Assembly (NCBI RefSeq): GCF_024298905.1
Contig: NZ_CP101154.1
Coordinates: 2,604,001 to 2,668,000, forward strand
Direction of reading: 5' to 3'
From: Natronomonas marina
Lineage (GTDB): Archaea > Halobacteriota > Halobacteria > Halobacteriales > Haloarculaceae
Length of the DNA: 64,000 bases
Positions 31,665 through 39,462 of the stretch are shown here, one piece after another. Both the position numbers and the translations under genes were made by a program. Under the pieces are notes generated by a model. It had not been told where the DNA came from. It did not search any database and saw nothing but the letters and a program-made list of their open reading frames with translations. Numbering within the stretch: position 1 is the first letter of the stretch; each line of letters opens with the position of its first letter.

Positions 31665-31991
31665 TCACACGGAGAAGGGCGTCCGCGCGGTAATCTCGTG
31701 GTCGACGACCCGAAGCGTCGCCTCGGCGGTGTAGTCGCCCGGCGCGGGGTCGGGCCACGTCTCCTCGAAGGCGGCCGACTCGCCCGGCTGGAGTTCCGCG
31801 CTCGTGAGCGCCTGTGCGAACATCCGGCCGTCGCTGTAGCGCCAGACCTCCTCGTCGCCCTCGAAGACGGCGAAGTCGGCCTTGCAGGCGTCCCGAAAGG
31901 TGAGTTCGACGATACGGTCGCCGCCGTTTTCGACGGTGAAACTGAAGGAGACGCCGTCGCCGACGGTCACCCCGAGCGACGCATCGAGCAT
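31665..31991 (-). CDS. BsuPI-type proteinase inhibitor domain protein
   Basis: A 108-residue all-beta protein. FSFTVENGGDRIVELTFRDA, then FAVFEGDEEVWRYSDGRMFA and QPGESAAFEETWPDPAPGDY fit the BsuPI intracellular proteinase-inhibitor family (immunoglobulin-like fold). No signal peptide is visible, so it is probably cytoplasmic. Its stop immediately abuts the convergent epimerase stop. The target protease is unknown; the domain also occurs in proteins that are not inhibitors. Confidence 0.82.
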   Translation of the reverse strand: MLDASLGVTVGDGVSFSFTVENGGDRIVELTFRDACKADFAVFEGDEEVWRYSDGRMFAQALTSAELQPGESAAFEETWPDPAPGDYTAEATLRVVDHEITARTPFSV

Positions 31992-32126
31992 GCCGCCGCT
32001 TGGCGCGCCTCCCCCAAAGAACTATCTCAGCGTCCGAGCGCCGCGAGTCCCCGCCTGCAAGCTGCCGTCGATCGGTACCCACCCGCGACGGGAACGCCTA
32101 AACCGACGAGCGGCCTACATCCCCTC

Positions 32127-32894
32127 GTGCAGGTCGTCGGCTACGACACGGGCGAGGGCGGCGGTCGGGAGGCTGCACTCCGGGTCGCCGCCGACGGCGT
32201 CGTCGAGCGCGAGCCGCTGTCGACGGGGCGACGGCTCGCGTACACGCTCGGCGAGCGCCGGTGTGCGGGCACGTTCGACGGCGACGATCACGTCGCCTGC
32301 GAGAACCCGACGGCGCCGTACTGTGCGGCCCACGACTCGACGTGGGTCTGTGCGAAGTGCACCGGGACCTGTCTGAAAGCCGAGATGGACTGTCACACCG
32401 AGCACGCGGTGTACCTGGCGGCCTTCGCGCCGTCGACGTTCAAGGTCGGTGTGACGAAGCGCCCGCGACTCGAAACCCGGCTCCGCGAGCAGGGCGCCGA
32501 CAGGGGCGCGCACCTCTACACCGTCGCCAACGGCCGAATTGCCCGAGAAATCGAGTCCGAACTGGCCGCCGACGTTCCCGTGCCCGACGCCGTCCGCGTG
32601 GCGACGAAGATAGACGGGATGGGGCGGTCCGTCGACGGGGACGCCTGGGAGCGCCTGCTGGCGGCGTTCGACGTCCGCCAGCGGTTCGACCTCGAGTACG
32701 GACTGGACCTCGATTCCGCGCCGGTGGCCGAGACGCTCGCCTCGGGTACCGTCCGGGGGACCAAGGGTCGGGTGCTCGTCCTCGAACGGACCGGCGGCGT
32801 CTTCGCAGTCGACATGCGCGACCTCCTCGGGTACGAACTCCGGGAGGGGACCTCCTCGCGGGAGGTCCAGTCGAGCCTCGGTACCTTCGGCTGA
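32127..32894 (+). CDS. DUF2797 protein
   Basis: A 255-residue protein with a Cys-rich zinc-like region: RRCAG near residue 46, then CENPTAPYC and VCAKCTGTCLKAEMDC, followed by HAVYLAAFAPSTFKVGVTKR. The last segment resembles a GIY-YIG-like nuclease core (VYLA...KVGVTKR), which is typical of DUF2797. The GTG start at 32127 is chosen because it directly precedes the conserved opening VQVVGYDTG. The biochemical role is unknown; a nucleic-acid transaction is possible. Confidence 0.85.
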   Translation: MQVVGYDTGEGGGREAALRVAADGVVEREPLSTGRRLAYTLGERRCAGTFDGDDHVACENPTAPYCAAHDSTWVCAKCTGTCLKAEMDCHTEHAVYLAAFAPSTFKVGVTKRPRLETRLREQGADRGAHLYTVANGRIAREIESELAADVPVPDAVRVATKIDGMGRSVDGDAWERLLAAFDVRQRFDLEYGLDLDSAPVAETLASGTVRGTKGRVLVLERTGGVFAVDMRDLLGYELREGTSSREVQSSLGTFG

Positions 32895-32933
32895 GGGGGA
32901 AAGCACTTACCGGGGGCCGTGGCACGTTCTGGC

Positions 32934-33935
32934 ATGCGACCCGAAGCCCTCCTCGGAGCCGCGGCGGCGGCCGCCGTCCTGGTCGCCGTCGCGCTCGCGG
33001 CCTTCGTGCCGGGGTTCGTCAGCGCTCCGGCCCCCGACGCGGACGAACCGCCAGCCAGGTTCGACGTCGCCGAGATGACCCTCGCCGCGGGCGAGGTGAC
33101 CGGCGAGACGGCGACCCTGGAGACGACCGTCTACCTCCGGCACCGCGGCGGTGCGGCCGACAACGTCAGCGTCGTCGCCCGCGCGACCGACCGCGAGAGC
33201 GGTCTGGTCGTGAACACGACGCGGCGCGACCTGGGGACCGTCGACGACGAGGGCGAACGCGAGGTCCCGCTGGCCGTGACCGTTCCCCGCGAGGGCGGCT
33301 ACGAGGTGACGACGCTGCTGTACGTCGACGGCGAGCGCGTCGACAGGGCGAGCGCACGCGTCAGCGGCGTCGGCGCGTTGACGCCGCCGTACGCCCGGTC
33401 GTCGGTCCGGTTCCACGAGTTTGCCAGCCAGCCCTCCGTGGAGTACCGCGTCGAGTCCGTCGCGGACGACGCCGCGACGCTGAACGTCACCAGTTACCTG
33501 ACGAACGGCGGCGACGACCCCGAGTCGGGACTGAAACTCGTCGTCACCGCCCGACAGGCCGACTCGAACGTCGTCGCCGCCCGGAGCGACGCCCGCCTCG
33601 GAGGTCTGGAACCCGGACGGACGGCGACCCCGGACGTCCGCCTGACGGTCCCTGACGGCTACAACTACTACCTCGACGTGACCCTGTGGCGCGACGGCGT
33701 CGTCCTCGAGTCGACGCGGACGGTCGCCAACCTCGACCCCCAGGAGACGCTGTCGGTCAACGAGACGCGGCGCGAGGTCGCCTTCGAGGCCAGCGACTTC
33801 GAGACCGGCGGTGGCGGCGGACCACCGCAGCCGACGGAGGCCGACACCGGGGGCGGCGCACCGGGCTTCGGTCCCGCCGCCGTCGTCGTCGCCCTCGTGG
33901 CCGGACTGTTGGCGACGCGGAGGTGGTCGGCGTGA
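32934..33935 (+). CDS. Secreted surface protein with PGF-type C-terminal anchor (DUF7490-like)
   Basis: 333 residues: N-terminal signal/membrane segment (LLGAAAAAAVLVAVALAAFVP), two repeated beta-sandwich-like halves, and a C-terminus with a Gly/Pro/Thr linker then APGFGPAAVVVALVAGLLA and an Arg-containing end. PGF followed by a membrane helix is the PGF-CTERM sorting signal processed by archaeosortase. Sequons (NVS, NTT, NVT) suggest glycosylation. ATG 32934 is preferred to GTG 32919. The stop overlaps the next GTG start (GTGA). Confidence 0.82.
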   Translation: MRPEALLGAAAAAAVLVAVALAAFVPGFVSAPAPDADEPPARFDVAEMTLAAGEVTGETATLETTVYLRHRGGAADNVSVVARATDRESGLVVNTTRRDLGTVDDEGEREVPLAVTVPREGGYEVTTLLYVDGERVDRASARVSGVGALTPPYARSSVRFHEFASQPSVEYRVESVADDAATLNVTSYLTNGGDDPESGLKLVVTARQADSNVVAARSDARLGGLEPGRTATPDVRLTVPDGYNYYLDVTLWRDGVVLESTRTVANLDPQETLSVNETRREVAFEASDFETGGGGGPPQPTEADTGGGAPGFGPAAVVVALVAGLLATRRWSA

Positions 33936-34231
33936 GCGACGGCGTCGAGGAGCGCGAGGTGCCGGACGCCGAGTCCGACCCGGACGGCACCGACGGGGGC
34001 GGCGGCTCGCGGGTCGACGCCGAGGGGATCGTCCCCTACGTCCGGTGGGGGGCGCTGCTCGCGCTGGGCGTCCTCGCGGTCGTCGCGGCGGCGGGTCTCT
34101 ACGGGAGCCTCTCGTCGATCATCAGCGTCTGGATCGGCGAACGCTACCGGCCCATCGCCCGCGCGGTGTTCAACTTCGGGGTGCTCTGCGTCGCTGCCGC
34201 CGGGATGGCCGTCCTGCTGCGGCGGCGGTAG
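33932..34231 (+). CDS. Small two-span membrane protein
   Basis: 99 residues from a GTG overlapping the preceding stop. An acidic N-terminal tail (about residues 1-34) is followed by two hydrophobic spans (about 38-60 and 73-93), and the protein ends in a poly-Arg tail. It probably partners the PGF-anchored surface protein with which it is co-translated (DUF8060-like by memory). The function is unknown. Confidence 0.7.
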   Translation: MSDGVEEREVPDAESDPDGTDGGGGSRVDAEGIVPYVRWGALLALGVLAVVAAAGLYGSLSSIISVWIGERYRPIARAVFNFGVLCVAAAGMAVLLRRR

Positions 34232-34281
34232 CCGGCAGCGAGACCTGCAGACTTTTCTGCCGGGAGCCGAAACGGTGGTGC

Positions 34282-34713
34282 ATGACGGACGACGAAGACG
34301 CGTCAGAGGATGTCAGCACGGAAGAAAGCGAGGAGAGCGGCGAGGAGAAGTCCTTCCGCGAGCGGGTCGAGGAGATCCGACAGCAGCGCGCCGACGAGCG
34401 CGAAGGCGAGGAGGGTGAGGGGCTGAGCCGCGAGGAGAAGATGGAGGAGATGATGGGCGGCGGCGGTCCCGGCGGCATGGGCGGTGGCCCTGGCGGCATG
34501 GGCGGCGGCGGTGGCAGCCCCTTCGCCCAGATGATGGGCGGTATGATGGGCGGCGGCGGCCCCGGCGGCGCCATGGGCGGCGGTCCCGGCGGTCCCGGCG
34601 GCCGCGGCGAGGAGGACAACGAGGAGCTCGTCCGCGAGGTCCGCAAGGTCCGCGACGAACTCCACGACATTCGCCGCGAGATCGAACGCGTCGCCGACGC
34701 CCTCGAGGACTGA
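34282..34713 (+). CDS. Gly/Met-rich low-complexity protein with terminal coiled coil
   Basis: 143 residues. The N-terminal third is extremely acidic (Asp/Glu/Ser), then KSFRERVEEIRQQRADERE is helical. Residues ~57-108 are almost wholly Gly, Met and Pro in repeats of MGGGGPGG type with FAQMMGGMMG. The C-terminal ~30 residues (ELVREVRKVRDELHDIRREI) form a heptad coiled coil. There is no signal or membrane span. The Gly/Met tract is reminiscent of chaperonin GGM tails, but here it sits mid-protein. I do not recognise the family. Confidence 0.75.
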   Translation: MTDDEDASEDVSTEESEESGEEKSFRERVEEIRQQRADEREGEEGEGLSREEKMEEMMGGGGPGGMGGGPGGMGGGGGSPFAQMMGGMMGGGGPGGAMGGGPGGPGGRGEEDNEELVREVRKVRDELHDIRREIERVADALED

Positions 34714-34745
34714 CCCCGCGAGTCGGTCACGTTCGCGTTCCAACC

Positions 34746-34751
34746 GTTTTT
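34746..34751 (+). terminator. T-run likely terminator
   Basis: TTTTTT about 33 nt after the stop at 34713, between two co-directional genes. Archaeal terminators are often simple T-runs. It also lies 36-41 nt before the next ATG, so a promoter role cannot be excluded. Confidence 0.35.
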
Positions 34752-34786
34752 TCAGCCTGCGCGCACAGCCGGGCGTACGTTCCGAT

Positions 34787-36358
34787 ATGGGGGATCTGAA
34801 ACCGGACACGCTGGCACGGGGGATTCTCGGCGCCAGTCCGGACCTGTGTTACGCCGTGGACCGCGAGGGGCGGCTGCTGTGGTGGAACGAGACGGTCGCC
34901 GAGACGACCGGCTACGACGAGTCGACCCTCGAGGGGCTGGAGGTCTTCGAGGTCCTGCCGCCGGACCAGCGCGAGGACGCACGCACCGCCTTCGAGCACG
35001 CAGGGTCGTTCCCGCCCGACGTGACGGTCACCTTCGACGTTCTCACGGCCGACGGCGAGTGTGTCCCCCACGAGTTCAACGGCGCGAAGCTCGACATCGA
35101 CGGCCGGACCGTGATCGTCGGCATCGGGCGCGACGTCTCGGAGCGCCGCGAGCGCGAACGACGGCTCCGGCGGCGACGCGACGAACTCGAGCGGCTCAAC
35201 CGGATCGGCCGAACCGTCCACGAGGTGGTTCAGGCGGTTACGGACGCCGCCACTCGCGCGGGCGTCGAGGAGGTGACCTGCGAGCGGCTGGCCGACTGCG
35301 AGCTGTACCAGTCCGTCTGGATCGGCCGCAACGACCACGCCGACGTCGTCGAACCGCGTGCCGGCGTCGGTACCAGCGAGGAGTTCCTCGACGTCGTCGA
35401 GCGCCTCAACGGGACCGACTGGAACCGGCCGGCCCGCGTCGCCGTCGAGACGGAGACCCCGCAGGTCGTCCAGGGTCTCTCGGACCTGCCGACGGCCGCG
35501 AGGGAGGCCGCCGAGCGGTTCGGTATCGCCTCCGGCATCGCGGTCCCGGTCGTTCACCGCGACCACGTCGAGGGCGTCCTCTGCATCTACTCCTCGCGGG
35601 ACGACGCGTTCAGCGAGCGCGAACGGAAAGCACTCGGCCGGCTCGGCTCCGTCGTGGGCTTCGCTATCCACGCGACCCAGACCGAGCGGCTGTTGCTCTC
35701 GGAGTCGACCACGGAGCTTCGGTTCCGGGTGACGGCCCCCGATGGACTGCTCGCGCCCGTCTCCGAGCTGGCCGACGGGGCCTGCCACCACGAGTGGTCC
35801 ACACCCACCGAGTCGGGGAACTACCGCCACTACGTGACCGTACCCGGGTCCGACTCGGAGGCCGTCCCCGACGGCCTCGCCGAGCGGTCGACGGTGGAGT
35901 CGGTCTCGCGGGTCGGGTCCGACGGCGACGACGACGTCTTCGAGGTGATAACGAACGAATCGCTCGTCCACCGGCTGCTGGACGCCGGAGCGGTCACGAC
36001 GGACCTCGTGTCCGAGGACGGTGTCTCGACGGTCGTCGCGGAGGTTCCCGGCGAGGTACCGGTCCGACCGGTCGTCGAGGCGGCCGAGGAGAGCGACGAC
36101 GCGGAGCTGGTCTCGAAGCGAACCCTCGACCGGACGGTCCGCACCGCCGAGGAGTTCCACGACCCGCTCGCCCGTCGGCTCACCGACCGCCAGCAGGCCG
36201 CGCTCAGACACGCCTACTTCGGCGGCTACTTTTCGTGGCCACGGGAGGCCACCGCCGAGGAACTCGCCGACGCCATGGACATCTCCTCGCCCACCCTGCA
36301 CTACCACCTCCGGCAGGCCGAGGAGGCCCTCGTCGAGGCGTACCTCCAGCAGAAGTGA
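34787..36358 (+). CDS. PAS-GAF-HTH_10 sensor/regulator (Bat-like)
   Basis: A 523-residue cytoplasmic sensor-regulator. A PAS domain (about residues 10-120; DLCYAVDREGRLLWWNETVAETTGYDES) is followed by a coiled linker and a GAF domain (about 145-300). Next comes a bacterio-opsin-activator-type beta region (about 310-460), and the HTH_10 domain ends the chain (LTDRQQAALRHAYFGGYFSW, then EELADAMDISSPTLHYHLRQ). One-component regulators of this layout respond to light, oxygen or redox state in haloarchaea. No target is evident from the context. Confidence 0.92.
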   Translation: MGDLKPDTLARGILGASPDLCYAVDREGRLLWWNETVAETTGYDESTLEGLEVFEVLPPDQREDARTAFEHAGSFPPDVTVTFDVLTADGECVPHEFNGAKLDIDGRTVIVGIGRDVSERRERERRLRRRRDELERLNRIGRTVHEVVQAVTDAATRAGVEEVTCERLADCELYQSVWIGRNDHADVVEPRAGVGTSEEFLDVVERLNGTDWNRPARVAVETETPQVVQGLSDLPTAAREAAERFGIASGIAVPVVHRDHVEGVLCIYSSRDDAFSERERKALGRLGSVVGFAIHATQTERLLLSESTTELRFRVTAPDGLLAPVSELADGACHHEWSTPTESGNYRHYVTVPGSDSEAVPDGLAERSTVESVSRVGSDGDDDVFEVITNESLVHRLLDAGAVTTDLVSEDGVSTVVAEVPGEVPVRPVVEAAEESDDAELVSKRTLDRTVRTAEEFHDPLARRLTDRQQAALRHAYFGGYFSWPREATAEELADAMDISSPTLHYHLRQAEEALVEAYLQQK

Positions 36359-36373
36359 CCGCCGGGGCGCTCC

Positions 36374-36589
36374 TCAGACGTCGAGGAAGACCAGAAGGCC
36401 GAACAGCGCGACGACGACCCCGGAGACCCGCGTGACAGTCACCTTCCAGTCGGCGGGTTCGACCTCCGACCACGACCGCTCGCTGCCGATGGCGTCGAGG
36501 CGCTCCTCGAACCGGGCGAAGCGGTACGGGCGGAGCGCGCTCCCGAGTCCGAACGCGAGCAGGAGCCCGCCGACCACGGGATTGACCAT
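36374..36589 (-). CDS. Small two-span membrane protein
   Basis: 71 residues starting MVNPVVGGLLLAFGLGSAL. One span lies at the N-terminus and one at the C-terminus (VTVTRVSGVVVALFGLLVFL), with a charged loop (RFEERLDAIGSERSWSEVEP) between them. The start is set by ATATAACTAT on the minus strand at 36611-36620. The topology resembles the small DUF6199-like membrane proteins, an uncertain match. Function unknown. Confidence 0.7.
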   Translation of the reverse strand: MVNPVVGGLLLAFGLGSALRPYRFARFEERLDAIGSERSWSEVEPADWKVTVTRVSGVVVALFGLLVFLDV

Positions 36590-36610
36590 ATTTCGACGAC
36601 TTTTCGCTCG

Positions 36611-36620
36611 ATAGTTATAT
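36611..36620 (-). promoter_or_regulatory. TATA box of small membrane protein gene
   Basis: Minus-strand ATATAACTAT, 22-31 nt before the ATG at 36589. Confidence 0.5.
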
Positions 36621-36956
36621 CCTGTGGACGGGGCCTCGTTGCGGAGCGACGAAGCCGAGCCGGAGCGGTCGGATCCCGTTTCTAGGCCGCTAGAGAAACC
36701 GTTGATGCGAGTCGCGGACGGTAAATCGGGTGGAGGATCGTTCGACGGCGGTCGGGCGGTCGGTAACTCCCGTCCCGTCGGGCCCGCGAGGGCGAACGGA
36801 GCGAGCCACGACCGGGAATCCCGGTCGTGCCCGCCCCGGATTTCCTCCGGTGGGGATGCATCCGCCTCGTCTCGGCGGGCGTCGGTCCCGCCGACGGGGG
36901 AGGCGGCCGCGGGAGGGTCCCTGCGGCGCTTTGCGGCCTCGGCGGCCGGCACCGAT
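36621..36956. other. Gene-free GC-rich interval with short repeats
   Basis: No supported gene. It contains the GCGAACGGAGCGAGCCACG repeat type (36792-36810) also met near 27047-27066, the perfect inverted repeat CACGACCGGGA / TCCCGGTCGTG (36807-36829) and other GC-rich repetition. Open frames through it are low-complexity and look like by-products of composition. Confidence 0.5.
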
Positions 36957-38105
36957 TCAGAGGTAGCCGGCATCGGCGAGCCGTTCGACGCCCTCCTCGA
37001 GCCGTTCTTCGCTGGCCGCGTAGGAGAGTCGCGCGTAGCCGGGCGTCCCGAAGGCGCTGCCCGGCACCGTCGCGACGTGGGCCTCCTCGAGGGCGCCCTC
37101 GCACCATTCCTGATCGTCGCCCGCGACCGGCAGCATCATGTAGAAGGCGCCGTCCGGGACGGGGACGTCGACGCCGTACTCGGCGAAGCGGTCGACGAGC
37201 ATGTCCCGGCGGTCCCGGAACGCGTCGCGCATCTCGGCGACGGCGCCGTTCGTTCCCTCCAGGGCCGCGACGCCGGCGTGCTGGACGAAGTTGGCCGCAC
37301 ACGACACCGAGTGCGAGTGCAGTTTGCCGGCCTGATCGACGAGCTGCTCCGGCGCCGCCAGGTAGCCCAGCCGCCAGCCCGTCATCGAGTAGGCCTTCGA
37401 GAAGCCGTTGATGGTGACCGTCCGGTCTCCCATGCCGTCCAGCGACCCCAGCGACGTCTGCTCGACGCCGTAGGTGATGGCGTCGTATATCTCGTCGGAG
37501 ACGACCGTGACGTCGTGGTCGACCGCCAGGTCGCGGACGCCCGCCAGGGCCGCGTCCTCGAAGACGGCGCCGGAGGGGTTCGACGGCGAGTTGACGACGA
37601 GCAGGTCGGTGTCGTCGGAGACGAGTTCGCCCAGTTCGTCGACGGCGCCGGCTAGCTGGAAGTCGTGCGGCGACAGATCCAGCCGCGAGACGTCGGCACC
37701 GGCCAACTTCGCCATGGCCTCGTAGCTGACCCACGCCGGGTCGAGCAGCACCACCTCGTCGCCCTCCTGGACGAGCGCCTGGAACGTCTCGTAGAGGGCC
37801 TGCTTGGCGCCGGGCGTGACGATGATTTCGTCGGTAGTGTACTCGAGACCGTCGGCCGCGAGTTTCTCGGCGATGGCCGTCTTCAGTCGCGGGATGCCGT
37901 TCGAGGGCGTGTACCCGGTGTGGCCCTCGTCCATCGCGCGCTTGCCGGCCTCGACGACGTTCTCCGGCGTCGGGAAGTCCGGTTCGCCGACCGAGAGGTC
38001 GACGACGTCGACTCCCTCGGCCTCCAGGTCGGACGCCAGGTTGCTGATGGCGAGCGTCGCGCTCGGTTCGACACGTTCGACGCGGTCCGCGAATTCCATT
38101 GTCAT
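36957..38105 (-). CDS. Class I/II aminotransferase (aspartate aminotransferase type)
   Basis: A 382-residue PLP enzyme. The N-terminus DVVDLSVGEPDFPTPENVVE and GYTPSNGIPRLKTAIAEKL are subgroup I-gamma features. VNSPSNPSGAVF, VVSDEIYDAITY and the PLP lysine motif INGFSKAYSMTGWRLGYL follow, and the C-terminal YARLSYA holds the substrate-carboxylate Arg. It transfers the amino group from aspartate or an aromatic or other amino acid to 2-oxoglutarate. Its ATG overlaps the ribH stop (ATGA). The start could also be the second ATG, two codons in. Confidence 0.93.
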   Translation of the reverse strand: MTMEFADRVERVEPSATLAISNLASDLEAEGVDVVDLSVGEPDFPTPENVVEAGKRAMDEGHTGYTPSNGIPRLKTAIAEKLAADGLEYTTDEIIVTPGAKQALYETFQALVQEGDEVVLLDPAWVSYEAMAKLAGADVSRLDLSPHDFQLAGAVDELGELVSDDTDLLVVNSPSNPSGAVFEDAALAGVRDLAVDHDVTVVSDEIYDAITYGVEQTSLGSLDGMGDRTVTINGFSKAYSMTGWRLGYLAAPEQLVDQAGKLHSHSVSCAANFVQHAGVAALEGTNGAVAEMRDAFRDRRDMLVDRFAEYGVDVPVPDGAFYMMLPVAGDDQEWCEGALEEAHVATVPGSAFGTPGYARLSYAASEERLEEGVERLADAGYL

Positions 38106-38515
38106 TGTTGGAGTTCCTCTGCGAGTGAAATAGCGCTCTCGACGGCGGTGGCGCCGTACTCGACCCGCTCTTCGGCCTCGGCGGTGCTCATCCCCGGTCC
38201 CGTGACGCCGAAGGCGACCGGCGTGTCCCGCTCCAGCGACACGTCGGTCAGCCCCTGGGCGGCCGCGTCAGCGATGACCCGGTCGTGGTCCGTGTCGCCG
38301 GTGATGATGGCGCCGAGCACGGCGACGGCGTCGACGTCGTCGCGGCGGGCCAGCCGGTCGGCCGCCAGCGGTGCGTCGTAGGCGCCGGGTACCTCGAGGG
38401 TCTCGACGATTTCGGCGCCGGCCTCGCGTGCCGCCTCCCGCCCCCGGTCGGCCATCTCGTGGGTTATCGGCCGCTCCTTGTTGAACTGCGCGACCACCAG
38501 TCCGAGCGCTACCAT
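38102..38515 (-). CDS. ribH: 6,7-dimethyl-8-ribityllumazine synthase
   Basis: 137 residues. It condenses 5-amino-6-ribitylaminouracil with dihydroxybutanone phosphate in riboflavin synthesis. Motifs are VVAQFNKERPIT (N-terminal Asn/Phe region), EVPGAYDAPLAADRL, and VLGAIITGDTDHDRVIADAA carrying the catalytic His and the phosphate loop. Its length is that of archaeal lumazine synthases. It is co-translated with the downstream aminotransferase; other rib genes are not in the window. Confidence 0.94.
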   Translation of the reverse strand: MVALGLVVAQFNKERPITHEMADRGREAAREAGAEIVETLEVPGAYDAPLAADRLARRDDVDAVAVLGAIITGDTDHDRVIADAAAQGLTDVSLERDTPVAFGVTGPGMSTAEAEERVEYGATAVESAISLAEELQQ

Positions 38516-38622
38516 GAGTCGGGGTGGGCGACGGCCGCTAAAAGAACTGCCGGAAGCGGGCGTCGGTGGGGCCGAGAACGGACGGACAACACGGACCGTG
38601 CGACACCCTCCGGCCGCGGCCC

Positions 38623-39357
38623 TCAGTCTTCGAGGACCACCGCCATCATCACCTCGTCGACGAACGCGCCGTCGATGCGGTAGTGGTCCCGGCGGATGGC
38701 CTCGGTGTTCCAGCCGTGATCCTCGAGGAACTCGATGCCGGCGGCGTTGGTCGCGGGGACGCTGTTGTACACCTTGTGGAAGCCGCGTGCCTCGGCCCAC
38801 GACAGCGCCCGCTCCATGAGGCGGCTGCCGATGCCGTCGCTGCGGTACTCCTCGAGGACGCCGAGCGTGAGTTCGGCGTTGTGTGCCAGTTTCTCCAGGT
38901 GCGGTCGCTCGACGCCGCACCACGCGACCACCTCCTCGTCGATCGTGCCGACGAAGAACCGCCGGTGGTCGAGGTCCTCGCGCATCAGGGCGCTGTCGCC
39001 CGCGAGTTGCTTTGCGACGTCCTCGGCGACGATGTAGCGTTTCTCGTCTGCCACCTGCTTCATCACGCCGACGACGCCGGAGATATCACCCTGGCGAGCG
39101 GGCCGGATGGTGACCTCCGCGCCGTCGATGCGGTGGTGCTCGGCGCCCGCCGCGTCCACGGCCGACCGGAGACGGCCGTCGACCTCCTCGATGACGCCGT
39201 CGCGTTTCATCACCGCTACGAGCTGTCTGTACCGGTCGGGGTCGGTCAGAAGCTCCGCCTCGACGAGTTCGTCGTAGGTCGCGCCGCCCCGCTCGTCGAC
39301 GAACTCGTAGAGTCGCCGTCGATCCCTGGTGTCGAACGTCGGTCGCTGTGCTGGCAT
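38623..39357 (-). CDS. GNAT acetyltransferase with N-terminal winged-helix-like region
   Basis: 244 residues. The C-terminal ~150 residues are a GNAT fold: VTIRPARQGDISGVVGVM, then AELTLGVLEEYRSDGIGSRLM (acetyl-CoA-binding R/Q-x-x-G-x-G/A type loop) and FHKVYNSVPATNAAGIEFLE. The N-terminal ~75 residues (RRLYEFVDERGGATYDELVE, QLVAVMKRDGVIEEV) resemble a winged helix. It could acetylate a protein or small amine; the target is unknown. It has a long upstream gap shared with the divergent glycosyltransferase gene. Confidence 0.85.
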   Translation of the reverse strand: MPAQRPTFDTRDRRRLYEFVDERGGATYDELVEAELLTDPDRYRQLVAVMKRDGVIEEVDGRLRSAVDAAGAEHHRIDGAEVTIRPARQGDISGVVGVMKQVADEKRYIVAEDVAKQLAGDSALMREDLDHRRFFVGTIDEEVVAWCGVERPHLEKLAHNAELTLGVLEEYRSDGIGSRLMERALSWAEARGFHKVYNSVPATNAAGIEFLEDHGWNTEAIRRDHYRIDGAFVDEVMMAVVLED

Positions 39358-39462
39358 AGTTCCGGTCCCCTTGGGACCCCAGCAGTTTGAATCTTGTTAT
39401 CCGGTAACACACAACAGGATGGACCGGAAGGCTTCTAATCCCGACGACAGCAGTATCGCCCG

